DNA from: Caulobacteraceae bacterium
GTDB taxonomy: Bacteria > Pseudomonadota > Alphaproteobacteria > Caulobacterales > Caulobacteraceae
Direction of reading: 5' to 3'
Length of the DNA stretch: 32,134 nucleotides
Assembly: GCA_019746095.1 (NCBI GenBank)
Contig: JAIESL010000134.1
Location: 1 to 32,134, forward strand
Translations under genes and position numbers: made by a program
Shown: one piece after another, positions 1 through 8,159 of the stretch
How positions within the stretch are numbered: position 1 is the first letter of the stretch
How the letters are laid out: each line of letters starts with the position of its first letter
The notes under the pieces: generated by a model
Databases searched by the model: none
The model's input: the letters and a program-made list of their open reading frames with translations, nothing else
What the model was told of the DNA's origin: nothing

Positions 1-101
1 GCGACGCCGCTGCTTCATGACCCACGCTCCATCTCCGAAGAAAAGTTAGCGTGTTGCGTTCACCGGTTGAGCCCACCGGGGTTAGCCGACATTCACGCTC
101 G

Positions 102-914
102 CTAAGTCGCTGGGGCGGAAGATAGGGCGGCGGGTGGAGAAGCGGTGATTGCGCCGACTGCCAGCACGCCGTCGTAAGCCCCGTCACTGATCGGCGTGAG
201 AATGATGCCTCGGGCTGTGAGGTCATAGACTCCCTTCATCGTCTCCCGCCCACACCCGTCTTGATCGCAGCCCCATCTTTCACCGCCCTGCTGAGCCATA
301 TGTAAGGTGAGCGTATCCGTCCCGTGGAGATGACCCGCCGCTGGAATGCCGACGTCCGGCCAGGGTGCAAACGCGGTTTTGCGGGCGTGAAGATCGCCGA
401 CAAGGATTAGGAGACGCGCGTCGGGTCGGAAGACGAGAGCGCGGCTCATCCCATATGCCATCTCCAACTCGCGCCACGCCTGCTCTCGACCGTGAATGAC
501 CGACATCAGCGGCAGGAAGGGATGAAGAGCGATGTCATGGCCCGCCGCTCGGAGCCGCCAGAAGCCAAGCAGCATTTCCATCATCGCTTGACTGTGGCGT
601 CCATCATCCCGGTCGGGGCGGCCAAAGTCGCCATTCTGGAGCACGCGTCTTGCTGTGGCCTCATCCGGCGACGCCATGAACGCGTCGAACAGTGGGCGGT
701 CCGTTTCAGACATCTCCAGACCGACCGTGACTGGACCTCGTTGAGCGGCCTCGCACACTACGCCCAGGAACGCAGCGGGGGCCTCAACGGTGCCGTGGAA
801 CTCGCCCACGACAATGACTCTTTGCGGCTGATCCAGCAGGGCCGCAGTGCCATCGATTGAGGAACAAGAGGGCGAAGAACCCGCGATCAAAGCCGTGGCC
901 AGCAGGGCGATCAT
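102..914 (-). CDS. Tiki/ChaN-like exported protein, unknown substrate
   Basis: A 270-residue protein with a hydrophobic N-terminus (about residues 1-20) that looks like a signal peptide, so it is probably exported. The core motifs GEFHG (37-41), GLEM (65-68) and GDLHARK (173-179) match the spacing of conserved Glu/His motifs in the Tiki/ChaN/erythromycin-esterase-like superfamily, which includes haem-binding lipoproteins and metal-dependent proteases. A late CxxxxC-type pair sits near residues 214-220. The exact activity cannot be told from sequence. Cys17 could be lipidated, but the residues before it (SSPS) are a poor lipobox. The gene lies inside the mobile element and is transcribed away from the DUF6641 gene. 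Family-level assignment is fairly sure; function is open. Confidence 0.75.
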   Translation of the reverse strand: MIALLATALIAGSSPSCSSIDGTAALLDQPQRVIVVGEFHGTVEAPAAFLGVVCEAAQRGPVTVGLEMSETDRPLFDAFMASPDEATARRVLQNGDFGRPDRDDGRHSQAMMEMLLGFWRLRAAGHDIALHPFLPLMSVIHGREQAWRELEMAYGMSRALVFRPDARLLILVGDLHARKTAFAPWPDVGIPAAGHLHGTDTLTLHMAQQGGERWGCDQDGCGRETMKGVYDLTARGIILTPISDGAYDGVLAVGAITASPPAALSSAPAT

Positions 915-1197
915 TCACATACCATCCATGGGGATTTCGACAGGGCGACGTTACAGCATCGTGCGAAGGCCGCTATGGGTCGGGAGCGGAAACTGGCATC
1001 CGAGCGGAAAGCAGACATTCCTGGCCCGGCGTTGCAGATCTATCGACACGGGAGCGGCAAAACTCCGCGAACCCAGACCAATTTTCATCCCCTAAAACTA
1101 TGGTGGTGACGCTCGAATTATTTTCGGGTCAGTCTCTGGTCGCATATCTGGACGACGGCATTAGAGCGGCGACATCGACAACCACAACGAGGTGTTC

Positions 1198-1659
1198 ATG
1201 TCCCTTCTGAAATCCCTGAAACTGTCTGCCGCGAAGCCGCAAAATCAGCCGGCCAGCCCACGGGACCGCAACCGCGAAAAACTGCGCGGTTATCTCGCCG
1301 AACAGCGGGCGCTGGTCGAAGCGGCCATCGCAGGCAAGGCCCACACGGCTGTCCGCACCGTCACCAAGACGGACGAAGCCGGAAACCGGACCCGCGTCGA
1401 AGTCCCGCGCTCCGTTCGCAAGGGCTGGTTCAACGGCGATGGCGGCAAGGTCTATTTCCAGCTCCGCTACGGTGGCCGGCCCCTGGAACTCGCCAAGGGC
1501 ATGACCTCCGTGGAAGCCGAGGGCCTGGCCGCCATCGGCCCCGTCATCGACACGCTGGATCAGGCGGTACTGGCCGGTGAGTTTGATGCCGCCGTGGCCG
1601 CCGCTGCTCAGACCCGCGCCGCGACGATGAAGACGGCGAAGGCCAAGAAGGCGGGCTAA
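1198..1659 (+). CDS. DUF6641 family protein
   Basis: A 153-residue basic, Ala/Lys-rich cytoplasmic protein with no membrane segment. The opening MSLLKSLKLS, a central strand-rich part with the pattern W-F-x-G-D-G-G-K-V, and RYGGRPLELAKG resemble the DUF6641 family that I recall from alphaproteobacterial plasmids and integrative elements; its function is unknown. The start is set at ATG 1198 because a GAGG Shine-Dalgarno lies just upstream. A GTG two codons earlier (1192) is in frame but overlaps that site. The PolB-like exonuclease gene begins 62 bp downstream on the same strand, so the two are probably co-transcribed. The family name is from memory of the sequence pattern, not a search. Confidence 0.75.
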   Translation: MSLLKSLKLSAAKPQNQPASPRDRNREKLRGYLAEQRALVEAAIAGKAHTAVRTVTKTDEAGNRTRVEVPRSVRKGWFNGDGGKVYFQLRYGGRPLELAKGMTSVEAEGLAAIGPVIDTLDQAVLAGEFDAAVAAAAQTRAATMKTAKAKKAG

Positions 1660-1721
1660 GCTATGCCCGAGCAGATGGGCGGCGGTGCCGCCCATCAACC
1701 TTTTGCAGGCAGGGAGGCTTC

Positions 1722-2495
1722 ATGGCCCACGTCGTCGTTTTCGATCTCGAGACCATCCCCGATCTGCAAGCGGTCTCGCGCATCCACGCGATCGAACCGC
1801 ACGACGAAGATCAGGCTCAGGAGATCGTCGGCACCAAGTTCTGTAAACTTCCGCTGCACCGCATTGTCTGCATTGGTGCCCTGATCGCGGAGAGCAGCGA
1901 CAATGGCTGGATCGTCCGATCCCTTGGTGCCCCGCACATCGGCGACCGCAGTGAAGCCGACCTGATCGCCAGTTTTGCAGACCGCCTCAACGACCTGCGG
2001 CCCTGCCTCGTGTCGTTCAACGGAAGTGGCTTCGACCTGCCTGTGCTGCGCTACCGCGCCATGGTCAACCAGTTGTCCGCGCCGGGCCTGTATGCGCGCG
2101 GCTATTTCAAGCGGTACTCCGATGACGCGGTGGACCTGTGCGATGTCCTCGCGAGTTTCACCACCCAGGGCAAATGCAAGCTGGACGAACTCTCGCGCAT
2201 CCTTGGCCTGCCCGGGAAGCCGGACGGCGTCGATGGCTCCAAGGTTGCCGAGTACGTGGTCACGGGCCGCATTCAGGAAGTCGCGGACTACTGCGAAACC
2301 GACGTGGTGAACACGTACCGGGTCTGGCTGCGGTACGAATTCATGCGAGGCGCGCTGACCCAAGGGGCCTTCGAGCAAAGCGAGCGAAGCCTCTCCGATT
2401 TCATAGACGCCCGGTCAGCGGACAGACCCCATCTCGCCCCGTTTGCGAGGCCTTCCGCGTTGCCTCACGACGCCGCTGGGAGCGTATCGAATTAG
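1722..2495 (+). CDS. Predicted 3'-5' exonuclease, PolB-exonuclease-like (DnaQ/RNase H fold)
   Basis: A 257-residue protein that probably removes nucleotides from 3' ends using two metal ions. The N-terminus reads VVVFDLETIPD, giving the ExoI acidic pair D8 and E10. The ExoII region is SFNGSGFDLPVL (around residues 98-109). The ExoIII-like end is YCETDVVNTYRVW (around residues 190-202), with Asp in the expected place. This matches the stand-alone exonuclease family related to the proofreading domain of DNA polymerase B. There is no polymerase domain, so it acts alone or with a partner. A strong AGGGAGG ribosome site precedes the ATG. Homologues often occur on plasmids and integrative elements, which fits its position in the recombinase-borne segment. 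The last 30 or so residues look unstructured. Confidence 0.85.
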   Translation: MAHVVVFDLETIPDLQAVSRIHAIEPHDEDQAQEIVGTKFCKLPLHRIVCIGALIAESSDNGWIVRSLGAPHIGDRSEADLIASFADRLNDLRPCLVSFNGSGFDLPVLRYRAMVNQLSAPGLYARGYFKRYSDDAVDLCDVLASFTTQGKCKLDELSRILGLPGKPDGVDGSKVAEYVVTGRIQEVADYCETDVVNTYRVWLRYEFMRGALTQGAFEQSERSLSDFIDARSADRPHLAPFARPSALPHDAAGSVSN

Positions 2496-2922
2496 GCAAG
2501 GTTTCAGCAGCACGGCGTGGGACTTGGCTTTCAGCCAAGTGCGGGCCGAAATCCGCAGCAGCCGGACTGGCCGCGTCCGAGTTGAACTTTGGGTCAACGC
2601 GTTGCTGAATGACGGAGACGACGAAGGCATGTTGTCGGACGTCGCCGCTTCGAACCTCATATCCCTTTCACGAGCGCGACTGGAACTGACCCGGCACCTA
2701 GTTGCGGTGATCGACGAGCGGCATCGGGTGTTGAAAAGGTATCCCGTGCTGGCCGTCTTGGCCGAAACTCATGGCTGGGAACCGGAGGCGCTAGGTCTGG
2801 CCTACCTTCGCCACCTGAGGCGGGATTTCGAAGCCGTCAGCGCGCCCCGTACAGGGCCAAAGCAGGCCGCGGGCAGCGCGGTAACCCTGAGCATTGTTGA
2901 GGGGCATCCTGAGGGTCCGTAG
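2443..2922 (+). CDS. Hypothetical protein, start uncertain
   Basis: An open frame of 159 codons. The part from about codon 28 onward looks like real protein, especially the helical stretch containing SLSRARLELTRHLV and the following WEPEALGLAYLRHLRRDF. I do not recognise a family. If translated from 2443 it overlaps the exonuclease gene by 53 bp. An internal ATG at 2629 with GGAG ten bases upstream would give 97 residues and no overlap. A perfect 8-bp stem with a TTC loop (2522-2540) lies in the upstream half and could be coincidental coding or a regulatory hairpin. No membrane segments or metal-binding motifs are visible. Existence is moderately likely; the start is unsure. Confidence 0.45.
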   Translation: MRGLPRCLTTPLGAYRIRQGFSSTAWDLAFSQVRAEIRSSRTGRVRVELWVNALLNDGDDEGMLSDVAASNLISLSRARLELTRHLVAVIDERHRVLKRYPVLAVLAETHGWEPEALGLAYLRHLRRDFEAVSAPRTGPKQAAGSAVTLSIVEGHPEGP

Positions 2923-3013
2923 GGCGCAATGCACTAAGTTCTGGCCCGGGCCGTGAGTGGATCAAGATTGGCGCAGTTGGCTTGGCCCCGCAGTGGCTTA
3001 GGGCCAATGGCGG

Positions 3014-4744
3014 CTAGGGCCTTGATAGAGAGCCTGCCCGCCGTGCCAAATCGTCAAGCTGTGGCGCCGTTTGCCCTGCGCCGCTCAACACGCCCTCACG
3101 CATCTGGGGGTCGTTCAATTGATCGACCACGCCCACGCGAGCCAACACCTCTCCCCTGTTGCTGAACTTGATGGCGACTGCGCCACCGACAAGGATCATC
3201 GTCAGCGTTTTTTCGGGCTTCCCCCGGTAAGTGTCCTTGCTGTCGCAAACCACCATCTGCACCACGGCTTTGATGGCCTCATGGACACGCTGACGAGCTT
3301 CCAACTTCATCGCGGGCTCGTCGCTCTGGAGCGCATTCTGGACGCTCAGGACGCGCTTAATGTGTTCCGGCCCGCTGGTTGCCCCCTTGGCCACCCTCAG
3401 AGCGTCAACAGCGGCAGTCCTCTGCTTTCCGGCTGTTAGGAGCGCTTCGTTGATGCCGTCGTAGAGAGCCACAAGCGGAGTGGCGTCTTTGACCAACGCC
3501 ATGCTGTTGGTGACGTTGGTGAGTTGTTCTTCCAGATCGGCAACCGCCTTATCCGCATCGGCCAGCGCTACTGTCGCCGCGAGGCTTTCGTCGGCTCGCT
3601 GGAAGAAGCGGTCATCGAGGGCGAGGTGGAGCATCTCTTGTAGCGCGGCAGCTTCGAAGTCTGCGAGCCGGTACAGGCTCCTGTCGCCACATCCCCGGCC
3701 CAGCGCCGCATTTGAACACCGCATATAACCCGGTGATTTCTTGTCGCTTGTGCCGCTATTGATGCCACGGACCATCACCACGTTGCCGTTGCATCCCGCG
3801 CAGCGCATCGCGCCCATGAACAGGTTGCCATAGGGGTTCACGTAGCGACGCCCGCCCGTACCTCGTCGGCTGATAATGCCGGCCCGTGCGCGGGCGACGA
3901 GATCAGCATCAACGATCCTTGGATAGTAGCCCACCACCCGGTCACCGTTCGGCTGCGTCCGGCTGGCGTAGTAGGGAATGAAGTCACCCTCAGCGCTCGG
4001 ACCCTCAATCCACCGCTTCACGTGCGTCATGCTGATGCCGCCGCCTTGACGACCCCACGGCTTTACTCCCTCAGCGTTCAAGCGATTGACAATGCGCTCC
4101 AGTCCATCACCGGCTGCGCTCCATTCAAAGCAGCGCCGGATAACTCTTGCTCTCTCGTCGATGATCTTAAAGCTCGTGCCTTGGTCCCCTGCACCGAGGG
4201 CAACAGGCCGGAGCCAACCTGGGCATCCCTTAGTGAGCACCTCGCCGGACTTGGCTGCTTCATGTTTGGCGCGCCACGCGCTGCGAACGCGCGTGGCCTT
4301 CTGTTTGCTCTCATGGTGCGCCACCATGGCGTTCATAAGTAGGTCCATGATCACTATGAGGCTGTTGCCATCTTGAAGGGTCTCGCTGTCAAAGACCCTG
4401 CCCCCGTTTGCCACGACAATTTTCATGCCGTGGTCGGTGATGTCCTCCATCCAGCGCTGCGTCTTTCGCGGCAACTCCCGGCTCAGTCGGTCGAGGCGTT
4501 CAACTAGCAGGATTGTGCCATGCGGGTACTCGCCAGCACGGATGCGTTGTTCGAGTTTGCCGAGGTTGCCCTTGCTGATTTGCTCGCCCTTGTAGGCGCT
4601 GCGCCCGTGGTCTCCGATCGTCTCGATGACGGTCCAGCCTTGGGCTTCGGCGAACTGGGTACAGTCCGACAGCTGGCGCTCGATGGAGTCACCCTTCTCC
4701 TGCTTCTCAGTCGAAAACCGATAGTAAATTATGCAGTTAGGCAA
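3014..4744 (-). CDS. Large serine recombinase (site-specific integrase)
   Basis: A 576-residue large serine recombinase that cuts and rejoins attachment sites through a 5'-phosphoserine link, here presumably integrating the element. The resolvase domain starts YYRFSTEKQ, with nucleophile Ser11 and the ERLDRLSR catalytic/dimer motif at 82-89. A recombinase domain follows (about 160-290). A zinc ribbon uses Cys315, Cys318, Cys343 and Cys352. A helical, probably coiled-coil segment covers about 390-470. The size and order are those of phage and ICE integrases rather than small resolvases. The start is TTG at 4744, supported by GGAGG eight bases upstream; no ATG fits better. The gene reads inward from the element end, 24 bp from the stop of the disrupted DUF72 gene. 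Confidence 0.95.
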   Translation of the reverse strand: MPNCIIYYRFSTEKQEKGDSIERQLSDCTQFAEAQGWTVIETIGDHGRSAYKGEQISKGNLGKLEQRIRAGEYPHGTILLVERLDRLSRELPRKTQRWMEDITDHGMKIVVANGGRVFDSETLQDGNSLIVIMDLLMNAMVAHHESKQKATRVRSAWRAKHEAAKSGEVLTKGCPGWLRPVALGAGDQGTSFKIIDERARVIRRCFEWSAAGDGLERIVNRLNAEGVKPWGRQGGGISMTHVKRWIEGPSAEGDFIPYYASRTQPNGDRVVGYYPRIVDADLVARARAGIISRRGTGGRRYVNPYGNLFMGAMRCAGCNGNVVMVRGINSGTSDKKSPGYMRCSNAALGRGCGDRSLYRLADFEAAALQEMLHLALDDRFFQRADESLAATVALADADKAVADLEEQLTNVTNSMALVKDATPLVALYDGINEALLTAGKQRTAAVDALRVAKGATSGPEHIKRVLSVQNALQSDEPAMKLEARQRVHEAIKAVVQMVVCDSKDTYRGKPEKTLTMILVGGAVAIKFSNRGEVLARVGVVDQLNDPQMREGVLSGAGQTAPQLDDLARRAGSLSRP

Positions 4745-4767
4745 GTTCGGCCCTCCGTCCGGGGCTT

Positions 4768-4929
4768 TTACACTGGACGGTAGGTAACTCCAACATGTTG
4801 ATCGATCGAGGTCAGCTTCGAGCTGGCGTACTCCAGCTCCTTCTTCTGGCTCAGCCTGTCCGGATAGAAGACCCCGCGCCAGGGCTCATAGGTCCAGCCG
4901 CCGATGCCGACGCGAATGGTTCCGGTCAT
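4768..4929 (-). pseudogene. DUF72 (YecE-like) gene, 5' fragment cut by element integration
   Basis: The minus strand reads MTGTIRVGIGGWTYEPWRG followed by YASSKLTSID, the recognisable N-terminus of DUF72 proteins. In the family the next residues are normally an EIN-x-TYY strand. Here the frame departs right after LTSI and runs nine more codons to a stop at 4768. Full-length family members are roughly 240-300 residues, so this is only about the first 40 genuine codons. The break coincides with the start of the serine recombinase segment, which points to integration inside the gene. The fragment begins 18 bp after the CYTH gene stop on the same strand, so it is the former second gene of that operon. 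The remaining 3' part is not in the window. Confidence 0.85.
4788..4810. other. Probable attachment-site junction (attL/attR) of the element
   Basis: This is where the DUF72 coding similarity stops. Two palindromes abut here: CAACATGTTG (4791-4800) and GATCGATC (4800-4807). Large serine integrases cross over at a two-base core within imperfectly palindromic sites next to their own gene, so the position and symmetry fit. The exact core dinucleotide cannot be fixed without the opposite junction or an empty site. Confidence 0.6.
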
Positions 4930-4947
4930 GATGTTGCTCCGCCCGGC

Positions 4948-5457
4948 TCAGAATCTCAGGGCCGCAGCATAGCCGGGATCGGCCAGCCGGGAATTGAGGA
5001 ACTCGCCCTGCCGGTCGCGCGGCACGGCATAGGCGATGAAGGGTGCCAGGGCGGGCAGGACCTCGGGCGGCGCCTCCATGGTCTCGGGCATCTCGCATTC
5101 GGCCATGGCGAAATAGCAGGTCCCATCGGCGTCCAGCAGCAGGTCGATGTCCCACTGCAGGCCGTGCCGGTCGGTCACGGTCCGCCGCCGCTTGTGGATG
5201 CGCCGGTCGGTCAGCGGCCACAGGTCGTCGAAGTCGCGCGGGTCGGCCAACGCCGTCTCGATCTCGATCAGCCGGCCCGCCGCGGCGATCTTGTATGTGA
5301 AGCTGTCGGACGCGCGGCCGCCGATCGTCAGCCGGCGGATGCGGGCGTCGCCGGGCAGATAGCCCTGGCGGATTTCGCTCCAGTCGTCCGGTGCCCACAG
5401 GGCCCGCACCGCCGCCGCATCGGACAGGACGTATTTGCGCTCGTTCTCGGTCGGCAT
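4948..5457 (-). CDS. CYTH domain protein (triphosphate-tunnel phosphatase family)
   Basis: A 169-residue CYTH-fold protein. The signature ExExK is present as E4-N-E6-R-K8 in the first strand, as in bacterial inorganic triphosphatases and thiamine-triphosphatase/CyaB relatives. Further strands rich in charged residues (RRLTIGG, FTYKIAAAG, IEIETAL, RRTVTDRHG, WDIDLL) alternate in the way expected of the eight-stranded tunnel. Length is normal for single-domain bacterial members. The likely reaction is hydrolysis of a triphosphate such as inorganic tripolyphosphate with Mg2+ or Mn2+, but the substrate cannot be read from sequence. The gene is the promoter-proximal partner of the interrupted DUF72 gene, so integration may have changed its downstream transcript. 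Confidence 0.9.
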   Translation of the reverse strand: MPTENERKYVLSDAAAVRALWAPDDWSEIRQGYLPGDARIRRLTIGGRASDSFTYKIAAAGRLIEIETALADPRDFDDLWPLTDRRIHKRRRTVTDRHGLQWDIDLLLDADGTCYFAMAECEMPETMEAPPEVLPALAPFIAYAVPRDRQGEFLNSRLADPGYAAALRF

Positions 5458-5510
5458 GGCGCGGTTCTAGCCGGGCGCGCCGGGCGTGGGAAACCCGATG
5501 TGGTCGCCGG

Positions 5511-5825
5511 TCAGTCAGGGCTGACCGTCGAACCTAGCGGATCGTTCTGCCAGTCTTCATGGCCGTGCCGGACGCTCAGGACAACAATGCCATCCGGCGC
5601 GTCTTCGTAGATCACCACATGGGACTTGAACGGGAAGGCTCTGACAGGCGGAGTTATTTCAGACCTGACGCGCGCCATGCCGGGATGGTCCGCCAGCTTC
5701 TGAAACAGCGCATGCAGCTCGTCATGATAGCGATCCGCCTGCCGTTCTCCGAACATCTCATACCCCTGACGGTAGACCGCGAGAATGTCGTCGTCGGCTC
5801 GCTGCGCCAGCCGCCAGGTGCTCAT
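5511..5825 (-). CDS. parE: ParE-type toxin of a type II toxin-antitoxin pair
   Basis: A 104-residue RelE/ParE-superfamily protein. Typical features are the N-terminal RLAQRADDDILAVYRQGYEMFG helix pair, the YHDELHALFQKLADHPGMAR segment, and the final strands around SHVVIYEDAPDGIVVLSVRHGHEDW. ParE toxins poison DNA gyrase, while RelE-like relatives cut mRNA. The lack of obvious RelE catalytic basic residues and the ParD partner favour the ParE type. Its ATG overlaps the antitoxin stop by four bases (ATGA), so translation is coupled. The order antitoxin then toxin is standard. The operon is probably autoregulated by the complex, as in the family. Confidence 0.9.
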   Translation of the reverse strand: MSTWRLAQRADDDILAVYRQGYEMFGERQADRYHDELHALFQKLADHPGMARVRSEITPPVRAFPFKSHVVIYEDAPDGIVVLSVRHGHEDWQNDPLGSTVSPD

Positions 5826-6076
5826 TCGGCGGCGTCACGGGCCGCGATTCGCGCCTTCGCGTCAGCGCGAATGTCCTCCATCGTGCGATTGCTGATGCCG
5901 CTGGCGCGCGCTTCATCGACGAGCCGCTGCCAGTGCGCGATCTTCTCGGCCTTCACCTGCTCCCGCCGGATCAGGTCGCGAACCACGTCGCTGGAATTGC
6001 CGTAGCGTCCGCTGCGGGTCTGTTCCTCGACCCAGGCCTTCATCTGGTCGGGCAGGGAGATGTTCATCGTGGCCAT
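5822..6076 (-). CDS. parD: ParD-type ribbon-helix-helix antitoxin
   Basis: An 84-residue antitoxin. The N-terminus MATMNISLPDQMKAWVEEQ gives the ribbon-helix-helix DNA-binding strand and first helix, and RYGNSSDVVRDLIRREQ gives the second helix. The C-terminal half is charged and probably disordered until it wraps the toxin. The frame is open much further upstream, but the start is placed at 6076 because GGAG lies upstream and the ribbon-helix-helix motif begins there. It binds its own operator and neutralises the toxin encoded immediately downstream. Confidence 0.9.
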   Translation of the reverse strand: MATMNISLPDQMKAWVEEQTRSGRYGNSSDVVRDLIRREQVKAEKIAHWQRLVDEARASGISNRTMEDIRADAKARIAARDAAE

Positions 6077-6123
6077 GGGCGGCGCTCCTTCAAGGCCAAG
6101 CGTCCCTCCAATGGCAATCCTTG

Positions 6124-6690
6124 TCAATCTGGCGTGAACCGGATCGAGCGCACCGCCGCCTCGGCGGCGTCCAGTCCGTTGCCGAAGCCGCTGGACGAGA
6201 TCACCACCGACTGCGTCCCGTCGCTGACGACGGCCCACAGGCATTCCCCGGCCGCGGCGTGGAAGCCGGTTTCGGGGTCGCTGATCCCGCAGGTGACCAC
6301 GGCGCGCAGGCCGGGCTTGCCGTTCACCTCGAACGCCTCGACCGCGACAGGTTCGAACCGGCCGTAGGTGGTCATCAGCCGCCCCTCGGCATTGCGCTCG
6401 AAGCCGGCCTCCGCCGCCGCGACGGTCTCAAGCGGGCCGGCGAACATCTGGACCCTGACGAGGTCGCGCATGAATTCTTCCGCGGTCGGGTCGAACAGGA
6501 CCGAGCAGCGCGGCGTCTCTTCATCGCAGGGGCGCATCCGCAGACCGGCGGCATGGTCGAAGGCGACGCCGGGTCCTTCGGCAGGCTGTGAGGTCGCCGG
6601 CCCGGCTTCAGGTTCCGCGATCGCGACGGCCTCCTGGCAGCCGGCAATCCCCAGTGCGGCCAGAACCGCGACAACGCCCAAACCGTTCAT
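6124..6690 (-). CDS. Putative lipoprotein, unknown function
   Basis: A 188-residue exported protein. Residues 1-17 are a hydrophobic signal ending in the lipobox GIAGC with Cys18 as the lipidation site. A Pro/Glu/Ala linker follows to about residue 40, then a globular domain with a PCDEETPRC cysteine pair and two later cysteines that could form disulfides in the periplasm. I do not recognise a family. It lies 59 bp downstream of the glutamate-cysteine ligase gene on the same strand and may be read through from it. Confidence 0.75.
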   Translation of the reverse strand: MNGLGVVAVLAALGIAGCQEAVAIAEPEAGPATSQPAEGPGVAFDHAAGLRMRPCDEETPRCSVLFDPTAEEFMRDLVRVQMFAGPLETVAAAEAGFERNAEGRLMTTYGRFEPVAVEAFEVNGKPGLRAVVTCGISDPETGFHAAAGECLWAVVSDGTQSVVISSSGFGNGLDAAEAAVRSIRFTPD

Positions 6691-6749
6691 GACCCGTCTC
6701 CCGTCCGTTGCGGCCGAGCCTCTGCCCCTCGGGACCGGCGATCAAGGTC

Positions 6750-8111
6750 TCAGTAGGCGAAGTCGCGGTACATCCGGGTCAGGTCGCCCTGCCACTCGCC
6801 GTGATACAGGGCCAGCAGCCGCTCGGCCGGGGTCAGGCCGCTGTCGGCAATGTCTTCCAGTTCCGACAGATAGCCGCGCTCATCGACCATGCCGCCGCTG
6901 AACCGGGCGCGGTTCTTCAGCCCCTGTTTGGCGATGGCGACCATGTCGACGGCGATGTCGCGTACCGACCGTCCGGCCACCTCGGCCTTGAGGCCCAGCC
7001 GGGTGACGTCGCGGCGCAGCCGCTCGTGGTCGGCAATGTCCCAGCCCTTGACCAGGTCCCAGGCCGCGGCCAGCGCCGCCCCGTCGTACAGCACCCCGGC
7101 CCACAGGGCCTGCAGGGCGCAGATACGGCTCCAGGGCCCGCCGTCGGCCCCGCGCATCTCCAGGTAGGATTTCAGCCGGACCTCGGGGAAGAGGGTGGTC
7201 AGGTGGTCGTTCCAGTCCTTCTTCGTCGCCCGCTCGCCGGGCAGGGCCGGCAGGCCGTCGGTCATGAAGCTGCGGAACGACTGGCCGGACAGGTCGACAT
7301 AGGTGTCGCCGCGCTTGGCGAAATACATCGGCACATCCAGCGCATAGTCGGCATAGCGCTCAAAGCCGAAGCCGTCCCTGAAGACGAAGTCCAGCATCCC
7401 CGTCCGGTCCGGATCGGTGTCGGTCCAGACATTGGCGCGCGCGCTGAGGAAGCCGTTGGGCTTGCCCTCCGTGAACGGACTGCAGGCGAACAGGGCGGTG
7501 GCGATCGGCTGCAGGGCCAGGGAGGTCCGGAATTTGGCCACCATGTCGGCCTCGTCCGAGAAGTCCAGGTTCGACTGGATGGTGCAGGTGCGCAGCATCA
7601 TGTCGAGGCCGAGATTTCCCTTCTTCGGCATGTAGCTGCGCATGATGACATAGCGGCCCTTGGGCATGACCGGCACGTCCTCGCGCCGCCACATCGGATC
7701 GAAGCCCGCGCCCAGGAAGCCGAGGTTCAGCTGGTCGGCGACCTGTTTGACCTCCATCAGATGCTGGCCGGTCTCGTTGCAGATGTCGTGCACATCCTTC
7801 AGCGGCGCGCCCGACAGTTCGAACTGCCCGCCCGGCTCCAGCGAGATCGAGGCGGTCATTCCCTCGTCGTTCTTCCGCTCCAGGGCGATGACATAGCCGG
7901 CCTCCTCGACGGGGCTCCAGCCGAACCGCTGCAGGCCGGTCAGCATGGCCAGAATGCCCGTGTCGCCCTCATAGGTCGGGCGGCGCAGGGTCGAGCGGTC
8001 GAAGCCGAATTTCTCGTGCTCGGCCCCGATGCGCCACTGGGCCTTCGGCTTGGCGCCCTTGGACATGGCGCCGATCAGGTCGTTCCGGGAAAGCGGCGCA
8101 GCGTCGGTCAT
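6750..8111 (-). CDS. gshA: Glutamate--cysteine ligase (plant/alphaproteobacterial type)
   Basis: A 453-residue enzyme that joins L-glutamate and L-cysteine using ATP, the first and limiting step of glutathione synthesis in the cytoplasm. Diagnostic segments are WRIGAEHEKFGFD near residue 30, SLEPGGQFELSGAP (substrate-binding strands), a central MPKKGNLGLDMMLRTCTIQ stretch, and LEMRGADGGPWSRICALQALW later. These mark the GCS2 class shared by plants and alphaproteobacteria. The start is set at ATG 8111 because family proteins begin about there. An upstream in-frame ATG at 8156 would follow the channel gene directly but has a ribosome site almost touching it. The channel and RsmE genes lie just upstream on the same strand. 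Confidence 0.95.
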   Translation of the reverse strand: MTDAAPLSRNDLIGAMSKGAKPKAQWRIGAEHEKFGFDRSTLRRPTYEGDTGILAMLTGLQRFGWSPVEEAGYVIALERKNDEGMTASISLEPGGQFELSGAPLKDVHDICNETGQHLMEVKQVADQLNLGFLGAGFDPMWRREDVPVMPKGRYVIMRSYMPKKGNLGLDMMLRTCTIQSNLDFSDEADMVAKFRTSLALQPIATALFACSPFTEGKPNGFLSARANVWTDTDPDRTGMLDFVFRDGFGFERYADYALDVPMYFAKRGDTYVDLSGQSFRSFMTDGLPALPGERATKKDWNDHLTTLFPEVRLKSYLEMRGADGGPWSRICALQALWAGVLYDGAALAAAWDLVKGWDIADHERLRRDVTRLGLKAEVAGRSVRDIAVDMVAIAKQGLKNRARFSGGMVDERGYLSELEDIADSGLTPAERLLALYHGEWQGDLTRMYRDFAY

Positions 8112-8159
8112 GCGTTCAGCCCTGTTGTGGCGGCTAGATGGGGCGAAACCGATCATTCC

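Noticed and set aside
1..101. Possible 3' end of a plus-strand gene (frame ending at a TAG near 49)
   Set aside because: Only about 15 codons are in the window, too little to support.
1099..1209. 36-codon frame starting at ATG 1099
   Set aside because: No ribosome site, repetitive Thr run, and it overlaps the DUF6641 start.
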